From Siphonodentalium dalli (lineage: Eukaryota > Mollusca > Scaphopoda > Gadilida > Siphonodentaliidae), in NCBI GenBank assembly GCA_032622095.1, contig CP136063.1:114410723-114474722 (forward strand): DNA of 64,000 nucleotides, in the 5' to 3' direction. This document shows positions 24,418 through 38,282 of this stretch, piece after piece. The notes beneath the pieces are model-generated. The model was not told the DNA's origin. It made no database searches and was given only the letters and a program-made list of their open reading frames with translations. Each line of letters begins with the position of its first letter. Positions within the stretch are counted from its first letter, which is position 1. Position numbers and translations under genes: made by a program.

Positions 24418-26010
24418 CACATGACAAAATAAGCCCTGTATGTGCCTTAATAAATTGTAAGTCTGCTTTTTAATTCACGGATTTAGGATTAGTGGCATGT
24501 AATAAACACAGAACGACACAAGTGTGTTAATGGGTTTGTTGATAAGACACGAGTGCTAGTGTGGAAGGATAGAACAAGTGGCACATCAAACTGGGTGAAT
24601 ATTGGATATTTGGTATCCTGTATTTGAGTCCTGCACTAAGCACTTTATAATAGCAAGGTAGACTGGCAGGGGATTCATATTGCTGTACTTGAAATCTAAA
24701 AATAACTCCTGAGTATAAGATTTAGGATATTTTGAATCTTATATTATGTGACTATTATCTACTCATTTAGTTCAGAATGACGCCTTTATACTACTCTGTC
24801 ATGTGTCGTCTTACTATTCATGCGTATCCGATGTCTCGTGAAGATCAATAAGTCCACATTTAATATGTATTTCAAAGATGTGTGGTGGGCTCCTCTCCCG
24901 ATTGTTCTCAGGTCTATCAATACCTTGACCCAGTGTTCCAACAAACCGCTCTCAATTTATCCTGTGTCGCTCATTGTATTAACAATGTTTCTGCGCCTCT
25001 TAGGTTAGTTTGTCAGCATTTTAATCAATCTATATTTCTTGTTGTAACTTGATTATATAGTATTTAAGATTGGGAATATTACCAGCTTGAGCTCCACAGA
25101 AATGTAATTTTGTGGGAAATGAACTGTTTTGCAAATTCTATTCTGTTAGGAAATGTATTCTTAAATCTTATCTTTCTTATCGAAAGAGGTGAGTATTTTT
25201 TACATTTCCCAATTTCTTTCCACCATGGGTCATCTTCAAAGCAAACCTAGTTTACTACATCAAACTTTGAGGATCTATCTGAAAATCTTTTTCTGGATGA
25301 TAAGTTGGATAATATTTGTCAGACTTTTGTGAACTTTGGGAGTATGGCCAAGTTCGAATTTGGGACTGGTCTGACCATTTGTGACCAGGTTTCGTGCTGG
25401 CCCAAAATTCCCAGGTGCCAACACTGTTGCCAATTGCATTATTTTTAGAGCAAATTTTAACTTTCTGTTGCCACTTTTTTCCGACCAATATTTTTTTGTA
25501 CCACTTTTGAATTTGGTTTTCCAAAAAAAACTAAAAAAACAAGCAAATTACCTATTATATGTATATATTTATATTATCAATGATGTGCAACAATTAACAA
25601 GAAATACAAAGTAATCATAACAGTTGAGAAAAACAACATTACAACACTAATAGTAATAGATCTATCTCCTTGCACACACTTCGAAAGGTCTCTATTTCGG
25701 CTTTATTGTCATTGAGTGTAATGTCTGCATTAGTCCGTTGTTGAATGCCAGTAGGTGCGGTAGCTCATGTTCTATTCTACTCACTTTTGATTCAAGATCA
25801 AACAAGGTTGTCAAACCCGTCAACACCTTCACATCCTTGTCGGAGAATCGGGATTCTGACAGAGTTATATCCCCTTTTCTGGCTTATAATTTGCAGAATA
25901 ATTTGGTCTCCAGATGATAATTGATCAAGCTATAATTTCTGTGTTCTGATGTTAGTTTGTCAGCATTTATGCTCCATCATATTTCTTGTTGTAGCTTTAT
26001 TAGCTTTTAA

Positions 26011-26297
26011 GGCACTCTTCACACATGCTATGCTTTGCATCGGTTAATGACCATATTTAGGTTGTATGGGCATTTTTTTTATTGTCACACAGCGCGTGAG
26101 AAACTCACATCTACGCTTGGTCATAATCCTATAAATTTGACACACTTTCTCACTCGTTTTCACTTTGGTAGACCTTTTATACTGGATTAACTTTTTGTTA
26201 TATTGTTTCGCTTACTGAATGACAATCAAATAAAATACTGATACAACCTAAAAACAGTTGCTAATCAATGCATAGCTTAGCGTGTGTGAAGAGTGCC
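26011..26297. mobile_element. MITE with GGCACTCTTCACACA ends (287 bp)
   Basis: GGCACTCTTCACACATGCTA at the left end is matched by TAGCGTGTGTGAAGAGTGCC at the right end, with further inverted matching ('gctttgcat' / 'atgcatagc', 'aggttgtat' / 'atacaacct'). Flanks taa and tat suggest a 3 bp TWA-type target. Confidence 0.7.
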
Positions 26298-27384
26298 TAT
26301 GATTAGTAATAATAACAGAGCTCAAATGGAAATGTATTCTTTAATTTTATCATTATGATCTGAACGCTTGAGTTTCTTTGAAATTATTTTCACTTGCCAT
26401 CAGCTTTAAGCATGGAAATGTCACCCCAGGAATGCAATAGGTTTATTATCAGAAAGTATTAAAGAGTTACTTTTAAATCTGAGGTGTGTCCAATAATTGT
26501 TTGCCGCAGCTATAAGTCTCTCTTTGGACATAGAATGTACAGATTACTTTGAATTCTTTTATTCTTTATAAAATAAGTGGAGTTTAGATTGTTGCATTTA
26601 ACTGTTTCTTTTCTGTATTACAATATCAATTTAGCTAAAGCAAAATCTGTGATCTATTGTTACTGACTAATTCATGCCTGTTTATTTGTAAAAACAACAA
26701 GGATTATACAGTCTGTATTTATAAATTTATAATAGGATTAAGTATTTCTTAATCCCTCTTCCATATTTTACTGTTCTATGGCCTCAAAATGACTTGAGCT
26801 AAAATTATAGGCCAATTAGCGCCCATTTATGTTGATCCCATAGCATCAGTATTAATCTATTGTGTTAAATAAATGCATACCTGGTGTTTGTGCACAATTC
26901 TTATGTTATTTTGTTAAACAATTTTGATTTGTGTCTTTTGACCTCTTCATTCTATCTTTTTTCCGTGACAGAGCACTGACAGTTAACAACTGCTTCGAAC
27001 TGATCAATGGGGACCGAATATTAGTGTCGAAATATTGACTTACCTTAAACTGTTCAGAAGTGGTATCTAAATATGTTTATTTGCAGCAAAAACTGTGTCA
27101 GAAAGTGTTTGCATACTTTGACCAAAAAAAATCCTCAGACTCTGTTACTTCCGGTTTTCGTTTGTGTCTGTTGATCCACTGTGTTCACAATCCTGGAACT
27201 TCATACACTGTTTCAAATATCGAGATACAATTGTTTCGATGCACTAATTTTCAAGTGTCCATTGTGAGTGAAGGGCATCTGTTAGTGCGCTGAAGTATTG
27301 TTGGTCCATATTCAGACGTATAGCACTCAGTGTGTCATTCGCATTAAGCATATATGTAAAATATGAGTTTGTAAAACAATAATC

Positions 27385-27740
27385 GCTGAGATTGTATTTA
27401 TAAAAGAGTAGGATCTGTTTGGGGAAAAACTGCAAACAGAGAGACAGACGTACAGTTAGATCCTACTCTTTTATATATATATAGATACTAGCTTAAACAG
27501 ACTCCCCGCGGCGAAGGGGCCTCCATGCACATTTTTTTATTATCGTTTTAACATTTTTTATTTATAAAAAAAAAAAAAAAAAAAAATTTTTTTTATTTAA
27601 CTCCTTGCTCAATTGTGACGTCGTTATAACATCCGCAAGGGTACCCTGAGTCACCACAATTTGGTTGAAATCGGCCAGAGGTTTGGAAGAAAAATTGTGA
27701 TCAGAAAGACAGATCCTACTCTTTTATTTATATAGATAAA
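27385..27740. repeat. Repeat cluster with 'gatcctactcttttat' and an A/T homopolymer block
   Basis: 'aaaagagtaggatc' at about 27405 is the complement of 'gatcctactctttta' near 27460, and the same phrase returns at 27713. Between lie poly-A then poly-T at 27568-27595. A decayed dispersed element; no coding. Confidence 0.5.
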
Positions 27741-30168
27741 AAAACAAATTTGATCTATTTCTCCACTACAATGTTCTTCTCGGTGATAATGTTTTTACAC
27801 AATTTTATCTTTTTTTTCACTCTTACCCACTGCGAAGGCATCATGTCCGTTCAAAGGTATCTTAGTTTGTGATAAACTGAAGATTATAGTCACTAATTTT
27901 AAGTTTAGTTTTCGTCTGGGTTCCTATTTTGAGTTTTCCAAATTTGCCAAATTGTCTTAAAAGTGGTAAAATAATTGGCCAAAAACACTTCTTTATTAAT
28001 ATTTTGCTGTCAGTAATAATCAGTCTATGCATGCTTTTAGATCTGATGTCATACTGAATCTCGACAGTCGACAACATATATCATTTCCGTGTGAGACATT
28101 CTTACACTGTTTTGATTGTCATATGATCAGTGTAGTCGATGTGTATATCTACCAATTAATTTGCACCCAACAAAGCAGATTGCCAATCCTCCAGGTGCCA
28201 AGAAAATATCTATTTAGCATTAGCTTCTATAACAAGGCTAAATAAAGCACTCGTAATGAAGAACCCTGGTTAACATACCTGTATTAACAAAAGAATCTAC
28301 GTGGACTGTAATCTATGTGAGCAACTAATGGAGCAGAGCCATTTATCGTCACAATCGGCACTTGAATCCAGCATGTTGTAGGTACTAATGTGGGCATGTG
28401 TGCCCCATTAGCATGGCTGGTGGAGTGTACTCATTGACATTTCAAGTATCACTACAGTATTCATTCAGTTTTAGTACTATGTCACTTTCAATCAATTTGT
28501 GTTATAATATCAAGGTGTCATTCAGTGTGCTCAATGACTTCCTTAAAATGATATCTATTTTGGCTATAATGATTTTAGGCATCTTAATTGTTCTGTTGGA
28601 CAATTCGATCATTCAATTATTATCCATTTCATAGTTGAAACCACATTTTCTATATTTTGAAACAGCTTGGGATATCTTCCCCCTCCCCTCCCCTTTTTCT
28701 GCACATTATGAACATTTGTCTACTAAAGTCCTGATGTAATTATCATGTGTTTAAATTAATGTTCCATGGCTAGTTTACAAACCCTTTGACAATAATAATT
28801 GTTGAATTAAAGTCTGAATAGTCTGTTGGGTTAGAGTGGTTAAAGGCCAAAATAATTTTAAGCCTAGAGATTAATATTATTCACCCTAAGGTGTCTGACC
28901 TGTTCATGCCCTCTGGATATTTCGTCCTTAGTTGGAACATCCAGTTTTATATTATGTTTCGCCGATGTCGTGTGTTGTTCTCGATGTCTGAGTCAGTATG
29001 TGAGACATGTGACACAAAATAAGTGGTGGTTGTGTTTACTGAGTAGCTTTTGTGTGCATTTGATATATCCATATAAATGTGTTGTTGGATTCTTGTTGCA
29101 AGAGTTTAAAATAAAAATAAACATAGTACTAGTATACCAAATACTTATTACATAAGTTGTCATACTTAACAAGCAACTTACAAGAACTTAAACCGACAAA
29201 CGCGATAGTAAGACAGTTAGGATTCCATTGCTAAAATGTTTAATCTTGTAATTTTAAGGCTAGTTTGAACTCATTTAATTACCTAAATTGTAATCAAACT
29301 CAAGTCAATCTAGCCATTTTAAAAATTATGAACTTTAAGTTGATATTACCATAGACACTCAGATCAATTCATTTTAGGATGGCAATAAATGGGAGTTTTT
29401 TTACAACAATTTTGGGTATAAAAACTAATCAGAGTGCAACATATATACTGCTACATATGCCTTTATGTTATAAACCTATTCCACCCATTAGTCCCACTAA
29501 TCTTCTGGACACCTTCACCTGTGCCTATACAACTTTGCTAATTAACAGGTTGGTAATAAAACAGTTTCCTATTTCTGATACAATCCCCTTTTAAGTCACT
29601 ACACATTACCTCCTTATCTCTGCGGGTATGTTATAGATTGTCATTTGGTCTTGCGTGAGCTGTTCTTGAAGCTTATACTATATAATTGGTGCAGGCTATG
29701 ACATGTCCGAAGTCATTAATTTATTGACATAGCTCGAATGATCCCCTTCTGTATAGCCACAGTTTAAACCTACAATCTTTATATGCAATAACACTACCAT
29801 GGAATTTAGCTGTTAAAGAGATTTTATTGAGGAATATTTGGAATATTGTGAATTTATTGAGGTACCTTACTCGGGACTGGCTAGTTAAATTGATTTGCAT
29901 ACTTGGATATTGGATTACCTGCATAACATTGTGGACTGAGAACAATCATACGATATGGAGCAAACTTTTCATGTTCCTCAGGTAAGGAATATAAAGTACT
30001 TTATCAGACAGTCTGCCTCAGGGTGAAATAAATCTGTTTATGGTTTGCTTAGAGTTAACAGTAGAAGTTAACTGTCGTGGTTATCAAAAGACTTTAGAGT
30101 TAGCTTTTTGGGACTGAAAATAATTTTATATGTACCAGTAGCATTTGAGTAATATGAGAAACATGATT

Positions 30169-30323
30169 CAGTAATTCCCTAAATAATCGACTCCTTAACC
30201 ACAGCAGAATTATGTGTAATTTTTCAGGATTTAGTCGGAAATATGGCTTGTTTCCGATTAAATCCTGAAAAATTACCCATAATTCTGCTGTGGTTAAGGA
30301 GTCGATTATTTAGGGCATTACAG
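30169..30323. mobile_element. TA-MITE, copy 3 (short centre)
   Basis: CAGTAATTCCCTAAATAATC...GATTATTTAGGGCATTACAG with the central 'ggaaatatggcttgtttccg' shortened. The arms differ at a few sites (tatgtgtaa against the complement of ttacccata), so mutations here are not shared between arms. Confidence 0.8.
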
Positions 30324-30622
30324 TATGTTTTGACCTTAAATACAGTCATTGTACATTTGTACTAGATTATATGTATTGCCTTTTTGAGCCAGCTAGCAGA
30401 GTCTACATACTGTCATCATGATAGAGTCAATTTGTCTATATTCTAATCAAATAAATGACCCAAAGAAAATTAAGATGTATTCAGGGTTCCAATATTTTGG
30501 AACTTGTTTTGCTTCTTAGAAGTGTCGTTTGAAAGACACTATGTTACATAATATGGAATTTTCTATCAATCGATCTAATTTCATTGTTTTGGAGGGACAG
30601 CAATAATTATAAAATTAAATGT

Positions 30623-30964
30623 TTAACCCTTTGGCGAGTAGAACGACATATATGTCATCTATCGGTTGAGGAGTATAACGACATATATGTCGTCTCAGGA
30701 AGTGTTATTTTATGTAGACATAACTTCAATAAATCATATGATTTATAAATGATTTGTATAGGACTTATTTTGATTAATATAATGTCCCGAATGTATAAGT
30801 GCAATCGATTATGATAACGCACGTTTAAAAAAATGCACATAAATTGAAACGAATTATTGGACACTTTTGACCCGAACTTGTTAATAATTATTGCTATGAC
30901 GTTGATGTTAAATTTACTCATGACGTCATGTATATAAAGTTACAGATACTCTCCAAAGGGTTAA
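30623..30964. mobile_element. TTAA-flanked MITE (type iv), GGCGAGTA ends
   Basis: TTAA at 30623-30626 and 30961-30964 flank CCCTTTGGCGAGTA and TACTCTCCAAAGGG. Internally there are two copies of the palindrome acgacatatatgtcgt. It lacks the AATGCATTCTC module of the other TTAA elements. Confidence 0.75.
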
Positions 30965-32157
30965 GGGGTTTAATTTCCACGCCTCAGGTATGTCAGGAGT
31001 TGGAAAGTTTAGATGGATCAACACAGAAAACTACTTATTTATGAAGCTAGTACACCACACTGGAATATATGTTATCTGAAAACCACATCAAGCATATTAT
31101 ATAACAATAAAAATGTCAAAAAGATTACTTTAATCATAGTTTTAGAAGAGAAAATTTGGGAAGAGCGTTCATAGCAAGTATACAAATTGAGTGGAAATGA
31201 ATAACTGCCATAAGAAGTACATGTAACTAGTAAAAGGCTTGAATGGCAATTAATTGTTCAACACTGCTTCAAGAATCTCAAGAGAATGTTAGATGTGTGC
31301 TGGAAAACTGTGAGCATCAGTTTTGCAAGAACTGATATAAATCTTTGGGCTGAGAGGAGTTCTAAGCCTCAATTTTAGGTCATGTCCATAGACAAATTCC
31401 CAGCTTACCAGCTATCTCCAACACTGTGGCTTATTTACAGTTGATTGCTCCCAGCTTGAGTGGAATGACCTGCATTCCAACATTATTTTGTTTCCTCAAT
31501 GTAACAGTTCTTGTTAACAGCTTTTCACATTTTTCTAGCGCACAACCAACATTCTGTTATCATCCTGTTTGAAAGTTATTCCTAGCATTCTTAATAACTT
31601 CTGCTGTCCGGAGATTTTCAAAAAGATCAGACTTTAATAAAATCCTTACAAAAAATCCTTGTATTCCTTCATCATTCCGTGAAACTCTACTCTGGCTGTG
31701 CTCAGAGAAATCATATTCCACCCATTCAAATCCTGGGAATTTTTGAAGATGTTATTAGGAACTTATGTCAGTATTTGTTACTTAATAATGTATTTTACAG
31801 CAGTTACTATATAAACTAACTGTTGAAACTCCATTTATATTGTCCAAAACTCAAGTGTCATCGGTGTTCACAGACACATTTATGTTGTCTGTATTTTTGG
31901 AAGTTGACCAACAACGCCTATGAAAAAACTTCCTAGTTAAGCCAATGTAACAGTGCTTGATATTATATCCCTTTCTTTAATAAATGTATTCTCCCAACCA
32001 GTTATAGAAGTGTACGTTGGAATGTTCTATTATTGATCTGGAGGGATGTTAATGAATTATAAGCAGATGACAGACAAACAAAATGATAATACATGTGCTA
32101 GAGGTTTCCTATTTATAGGTGAGATTTCAAATTAGTCAAATCAGGTGATTGGATATA

Positions 32158-32305
32158 CAGTAATGCCCTAAATAATTGACTCCTTAACCACAGCAGAATT
32201 ATGGGTAACTTTTCGGGATATAGTCGGAAATATGGCTTGTTCCCATTCAATGGAAAGCTCTCAGTTAGAGCTTTTCGATGAATGGCAACAAGCCATATTT
32301 CTGAC
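32158..32305. mobile_element. TA-MITE, copy 4, truncated
   Basis: The left arm CAGTAATGCCCTAAATAATT and centre are present, but similarity stops at 'catatttctgac' (32305) and unrelated sequence 'caaaggcgtagtggg' begins. The right arm is absent, so it was cut by a deletion or another insertion. Confidence 0.75.
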
Positions 32306-34284
32306 CAAAGGCGTAGTGGGTAAAAATATATTGGTACGGCCATGTAATTATTGACCGCATTGCCATCGAGCCGCGAAGCGGCAAGATGGGGGGATGTTTT
32401 GGAAGGGGGGTATCCCCCCTTAAAAAAATGAGAATTTTTTTTTATTCTTGCATTTAAATGTAGCGATTCTGTGCAACCTAGAGCGATTTTAACCGAAATC
32501 CATTCACTTTGTCAATTCGCGTGTACGATGAGAGTACTTACTTTTAAGCGATAGTACACTGGTCCACGCAATGATATGCACGACAGTGATGAGACGATCA
32601 TTTTTAAAACATGAACGATGCGTGAAAAACATGCATAAAAGAGGAATAACTCTAAATTAATTTACTCATTTCTGACCATTGGATAAACTGTACACTATCG
32701 CTGTGATATATCTCCGCGGAGCGATGAGAGTTAACTCTGCCTGGAGTTTGTGGATAAACATGCCCATTCGGCAAACCTCGTCAGATAATAAGCTTCCATC
32801 ACCGTTTTGTCACATGTCGAGGATTTCGGAATGAAACATGCCTTGACAGCCAAAGCATGTTGACAGGTAAAATGTCGTTCTCCATTTTTCGCACGATCAT
32901 CGATGGTGACAATTTATATGCACATCACCACAGGGGCCTGTAACGCGCTCGAGTTTTAAAACTTCAGCAGGATGCCATGTGAATTATTTTGAAATGGGGA
33001 ATTTCCATGCAAATCTATAGTGCAAAAATATAACGTTGTCATCGAACTAAAATAGCCTAGGCATTTTCATGTCCAAATAGTCTAAGCATTCAGTTAACCG
33101 ATGTGCCAGTTTAATTATGGAATGTTGCCATATATTTATTTTTGACAATATGTTGTTTTGGAATTATAACACTTAATTGTTGCCTATACTTTTGGGGAAA
33201 AAACACAATAACATTTAATAAATAACTATACCAACATTCCTAAATAAAACCACGGAACCAGACCGGGTGGATCCATAAGGGAAACGACTTACATACGTCT
33301 ACACGGATGATGTCAAATCCGAACGTCATGTCAGTCAGTATACTGTATACCGGTATAAAGCTACATTGTATAGTTGAAAGATGGAAATGTGACGGATAGC
33401 TCTTTATTGACTGACAACGCAACACAGAAGGCATACATGTATATTTAACGTATCAGCAATGTTGATATTCAGCCCCATCTGGGGTAGTTGTTGGCTAACA
33501 TAGTGACTGGATGTTCGAACCTGTTAGTTGTGGCTGTGAAAGATGTCGGTCAACTTGACGAGTTGATTCAGTTGAGAAACTAAATTGAAAAGAATTGTCA
33601 TGAGGAATTATATGGACTTGATATGCTGCTATTACTAACAGTTTTGTGTGGGAACTCCTGTCGAAAGGGCTGTGATTTATACGTGCATGCATGAATCGTG
33701 TATAAATTACAAAATAAAAAATTAACATGGGAACATTGTCTCGGACATTGAAGGTTTGGGGATAAGATTGCATTAATTTGGTAGAATGTTATTCCGAAAC
33801 CTTCAATATATGAGACAGTACCAGACTACAATGAGTGGATGGTATGCCGCAACCAGCTAGTTCATGAACTGTTACAGACAAGTTATACATGCATTGCATA
33901 TACATGTAGGCATGCAGATTTAATAAGGTTTACCTAAGCTATTCATATTACAATATATCATTGAAGCTGCCCAATATCATATATGGCAACTTCAACGAAA
34001 AATAGCTCACATCATAATCATGGCTATCGAAAATGTTAAAATTCTGAAAACGATGTTAGTTTATTTTCTGAACATACATGTGCTATTAAAGGTATTAAAT
34101 CCGGTCAGAGGATCCCCATATCATCAAGATACAACAACAACATTTCTTCAAAATACGCTTTAGTTATCAGTATATTAATTGCAACAAAATAATACTATAT
34201 AACCATGGGTCCATGGTATCAAATTTCCAAAAATGTGCTATTTATCAACATTTCGTTTAACTAAATATGGTCGTATTATCACTT
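32306..34284. other. Non-coding tract between the truncated MITE and the transposase pseudogene
   Basis: 'caaaggcgtagtgggtaaaa' at 32306 resembles a CAGNGGCGTAG-type hAT terminus, and 'ggaaggggggtatccccc' near 32401 is a GC hairpin, so this may be the 3' flank of the transposase element. A hairpin 'cattgaaggtttggg' / complement lies at about 33738-33810. Short minus-strand frames look random. I see no gene. Confidence 0.4.
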
Positions 34285-34445
34285 TAGTATCCACTTGTAT
34301 TTAGAGTTATCCATCTTCATCCGCAGTTTTGAACAAGCGCATCCTTTTGACGGCGTGTTTTTTGTCCACAAACAATTGAAATAACTGAGTTCAAAAATCG
34401 ATATCTGATGAGTTTTGATGGGTAGGTTCCTCGATTCAAATAATT
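34285..34445. repeat. Diverged half of the 9411-9827 foldback MITE
   Basis: 'tatttagagttatccatctt', 'atcgatatctgatgag' and 'gggtaggttcctcgattcaa' correspond in order to one arm of 9411-9827, with many substitutions. Confidence 0.5.
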
Positions 34446-34519
34446 TTTTTTTACATGACACTTTGATTTGAAATTGGAAAATTCTCAGAACGAACATGTA
34501 TACATATGAGAAAGTTAAT

Positions 34520-36955
34520 TCAGTCTGTCTGGGTCTTCTTTTCACGCATTGGCACTGAACAACGAGATAAGTCAGATTGTGAAAATTGTCCAAATACAGT
34601 AGCTCGATTAGTTTGAGAACTACAGACAAACTCATTGCCAACATTGATTAGGTCAATATCCTGTGTTCTTTCTTTGTGAACATGAGTTACCATTAAGTGG
34701 TTTAGTCTGTTTTGATCCATTGTCGTTCGTAAGAAGTTTTTCAATCGCCGAAATGCACTGAAAGATCTTTCGCTTGTCGCATTAGTAGCTGGCATTATAA
34801 GGACAAGTTTAATGACAGATACTACTTGTGAAATGAGATCTTTCTGGTTCTGACTTAACGAGCGTGCATAATAGAGAATTTCTGAGAAGGTTTGGCATTT
34901 GGGAGGAATGTTGGATTTCAGTATCTGTAACTGTGCCTGCAAGATGTCGCGATTTAAATCATTTCCGTAAAATTCGGTCACCGCGCTCAATTCGTCTGCA
35001 AAATCGACTCCCCGGCAAGCCTTTGTCAAAAGTTTCTCCAGCTGCATGTATATAGTGTAGTCACTCTGATCGAAGCGGTCTTTTATTGAAACTACCAGGT
35101 ATAGTCCAGGCACTCAAAGTATACCTTTCTATACTAGTGCTGTTCTTCCACCGTCTCTGGGAACTCTGGTGTGGCGTTTCCATCCTCATATCTCTGGGGT
35201 TTTTTTCTTTGGTCGTTCCATTACCAGTTCATCAACGCAAATTTTGTCTGCTCGTTTGCCGGTGCATTCCCAAAGGAGTTTGAAGTCAGCGTCAGATCGT
35301 ATCGACTGGAGGGTCTTAACCGTCATAGCAGCAACTGACTGTGCCTGTGCAGCTGACATGTCACGCCCCTGTAGTGTCGCGCTAAGATTATCGGCATGGC
35401 TTAGCAGAATGTGTCCTAGATTGAGTCCAAAAAAGAAATCAAACTTATGCATGTAAGCCTGCACACCTAGGATGCGCGCCTTTGCTGCAGTGTCAGACGT
35501 GTTGATATAAGCCCACTCCCAGAGTTTCATCAGCTCGTTGTAGTTCTCCAAGATAGACTTGAGGGATTCAGCTTTAACAGTCCAACGAGTGGGGGCACAG
35601 TATCCTTATACTTGGACTGAGATAGTCTTCGTCCTTGTCGTTAAGCTTTATTTTATTGAACTGTGCGTCACGCTTTGGAGAACTCTTAACGAGTTTTGTT
35701 ATCTCTGATGTGATGTCCAAAGCATTTTTCATGATTGTATTGTTCTTAATAGAATCTGAGCATGCCAGACTTAGAGCATGGCCGTAACAATTTGTATACA
35801 AACACCTTGGTTCTTCTTGCTTAATGCGCTGTGCCACACCACTCCGCGAACCAGCCATCGTGTTGCAGTCATCGAAGCACTGGCTCTGTGCTTTGGATAT
35901 GGGTAGATCTAATCGTAGTAGTACATCTTTTATGGTCCTAACAATGGTCTCTGCATTTGCACGATCCAGATCAATTAGACCTAAGGGGTATAAATCCTCA
36001 TCTATCCAAGGGATACAGATCACCAGCTGCTCTTTATTGGAGAGGTCTGTAGTCTCGTCGGCGAGAATTCCATATATATCAGTGGCTTTTATTGCAATAG
36101 CTATATCTCTGACTATGGTATTCCCGAATATTTTGATAATCTCGTTCTGAATTTGTGGGCAAACAAAGCGGTCTTTTTTTTTATTCAACCATGCAAGAAA
36201 TTGTGGGTCATCTTCTGCCCGGAGTTGGCAAAGCTGCATGAAATTCAACTTAGAATCTTCATGACCACGAAACGCCAAGCCCTGCTTACAAAGAAACTTT
36301 ATGCAGGACATTATTTTGATTAGACATTTTCTGTTAAAGGCCTTCTCCTCATAATGGGCAACAGACAATTCTTCACCGATATCAGATGTTCCTGGCATAA
36401 TACGCTGAACTGCTTCTTTGTGACAATCTGACAATTCATGGGCGATAAAACCTTGGCGGGACCGACATGCTTCTTTCCAATTTACGAACCCTCGTGTTAT
36501 GAATGTTGGCTCAACTTTACGCGACGATAGTTTCTTCTCTCGGTAGGCTTGTATGCAAATTCCACAATATGCAGCATCAGATGTTTCATTATAGTGTATC
36601 CACGGCCATTTATCAAACCATCCCGACTGAAAAGATCTCAACATGGGAGCTTTCTTGCCAGGGCAATGTCAACTGCATAAATACGACTTTGGGTTTCGGT
36701 AGACCTACTACTAGTAGAATTTTCATGTTCACTGAACAAGGGTCTAATGTATTCAGACTGAGTCTCACTCACTGTGGCCGTACTCTCTGCTTTATCGCCA
36801 GTATTGGCAGTTTCGGGTAGCATTTGTTCATGTTCGACAGAATGGACACCAGGCATAACTTTATATTGTCCTGTGTTTTCATAAGCTGTGCTAATAGTAA
36901 CATTTGATTTGAAATAATTCAAAAGTTTCTTCTGTTTCAAATTTTTAGTTGACAT
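34520..36955 (-). pseudogene. Broken hAT-superfamily transposase gene, ZMYM1-like type
   Basis: Four minus-strand segments read in order as one hAT-type protein: 36955-36638 (N-terminal linker, MSTKNLKQKKLLNYFKS), 36644-35574 (TTF-type zinc finger with Cys/His ligands around CGICIQAYREKKL and IAHELSDCHKEAV, then a DUF4371-like RNase H core with ILADETTD and CFDDCNTMAG), about 35600-35186 (helical insertion, KLWEWAYINTSDTAAKA), and 35113-34520 (hAT C-terminal dimerisation domain with ATSERSFSAFRRLK and VTHVHKE). ZMYM1-like elements normally encode this as one uninterrupted frame. Here frames change near 36645 and in a poly-C run near 35594, a stop falls at 35186, and frame changes plus stops occur between 35186 and 35113. 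It is therefore an inactive remnant. It lies antisense inside the 26.6 kb intron of the coiled-coil gene. Terminal inverted repeats of the element were not found with confidence. Confidence 0.85.
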
Positions 36956-37227
36956 AATTGATTATTTGATGGTGACAACTGAAAGTCATGAAGACTGGGG
37001 CAGGGATATAGGCCAATCACTCAGTGAGGGGTCCAGGAAGAAGTAACCTATTTTTGGCATCACGTGGGGGTCGTGTGCCGTGATTCGCTACGTCATTGTT
37101 CCAAAATGGTGGCGCCCAGTCGTCTAATCCATAGATGCGTAGACAAAAGTTTTCGGTTTGCAAACACCATGGTTGGTGAATTTTAACCGCTTCAGCGGAA
37201 GGAACAAGAAGCGAGAGCAATCTAAGT

Positions 37228-37905
37228 ATATTCCTGGATCCTATTTTTTGGAAATTAATTACATTTGATTCAAAATGTCGCATGCCGACATCTCGTATAG
37301 CGAAATTACAGCCCCCCCAAACGCATAATTTTCAGAAAATCAGTTGCCATGTCAACCGGTCACAATTTGGTGGTATCAACCCAAAATTTTGGAAGATTTA
37401 TGGCCCACGGATGATCACCCATATATAATGAGTTGTCACATGGAGAATTTTGTCATGACAAATGGTCTGACCCAGCATTAAATTAGCGCATACATTGCTA
37501 TAAAATAATATAAAAGTAAGCATTTTAATGTTAGAAAACCGGGGTTTGGCTGCCATTCTGAATCCAACCCTCTGTCGGTGATGGGTGATTTTCGAGTAAG
37601 GCTAGTTCCAGATGTTGGCAAAATATTCCTGGATCATTTAATGTCGCAAACATATCGTCATATAGCGAAATTACAGCCCCAAACGCATAAATTTCCGAAA
37701 AATAGGTTGCTATAGCAACCGGTCGCAATTGATGGTATCTACCCAAAATTTCTAGAAAATTTATAGACTACGGATGATCACCCATATAGTATGAGTTGTC
37801 ACGCGGAGAATTCTTCCATGGCAAATGGTCTGACCCAACATTGAATAAATGCATAAATCAGCTGCATAAATTGCTATAAAATTATATAAAAGTAAGCATT
37901 TCTGC
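37228..37905 (+). repeat. Two-copy direct duplication (about 37228-37525 and 37620-37905)
   Basis: Both copies share in order 'atattcctggatc', 'gcgaaattacagcccc', 'acggatgatcacccatata', 'aaatggtctgaccca' and 'aaaagtaagcattt', offset about 390 bp. The copies have diverged considerably, so the duplication is old. Short minus-strand frames over it are not supported. Confidence 0.7.
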
Positions 37906-38053
37906 AAACAATCACGTCTGAGTAATGTTTTCTCAAAAGAATCACGTCCCAAACAAGTTAAAAATGAGCAGATTCAAAGGACATAGTATGCTATACATGT
38001 GGTCCAAGTTTCTTTCGACTTAAACCAACTTCTGATATCGGTTGTCCTAAACG

Positions 38054-38282
38054 AGGCCCCCACCCCACCCCCCATGGAATACACAGAGGGTGGAATACGG
38101 AATACCAGTTAACAGCCATATGGAATACATAAAAATATATGAAAACTTCATTTTTTTGAAGGTCGGCGTACGAATACCGGTATTTTTGGAATACCGAATA
38201 CCTCCTAACAGAGGGGCCGGAATACGGTGTACCTCATAACAGGGCATCGAAGACGGCATACGAAAAAGGGGGTGGGGGCCTC
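38054..38282. mobile_element. MITE-like inverted repeat with GAGGCCCCCACCCC ends
   Basis: 'cgaggcccccaccccacccc' at the left is answered by 'gggggtgggggcctc' at the right, with 'ctaaa'-like flanks on both sides. The interior repeats 'ggaataccg'-like words. A related GC-rich piece with 'ggaatccggaatccag' lies at 43218-43330. Confidence 0.55.

Noticed and set aside
35169-36150. Plus-strand frames opposite the transposase
   Set aside because: They are antisense shadows of the hAT-type coding sequence on the minus strand.
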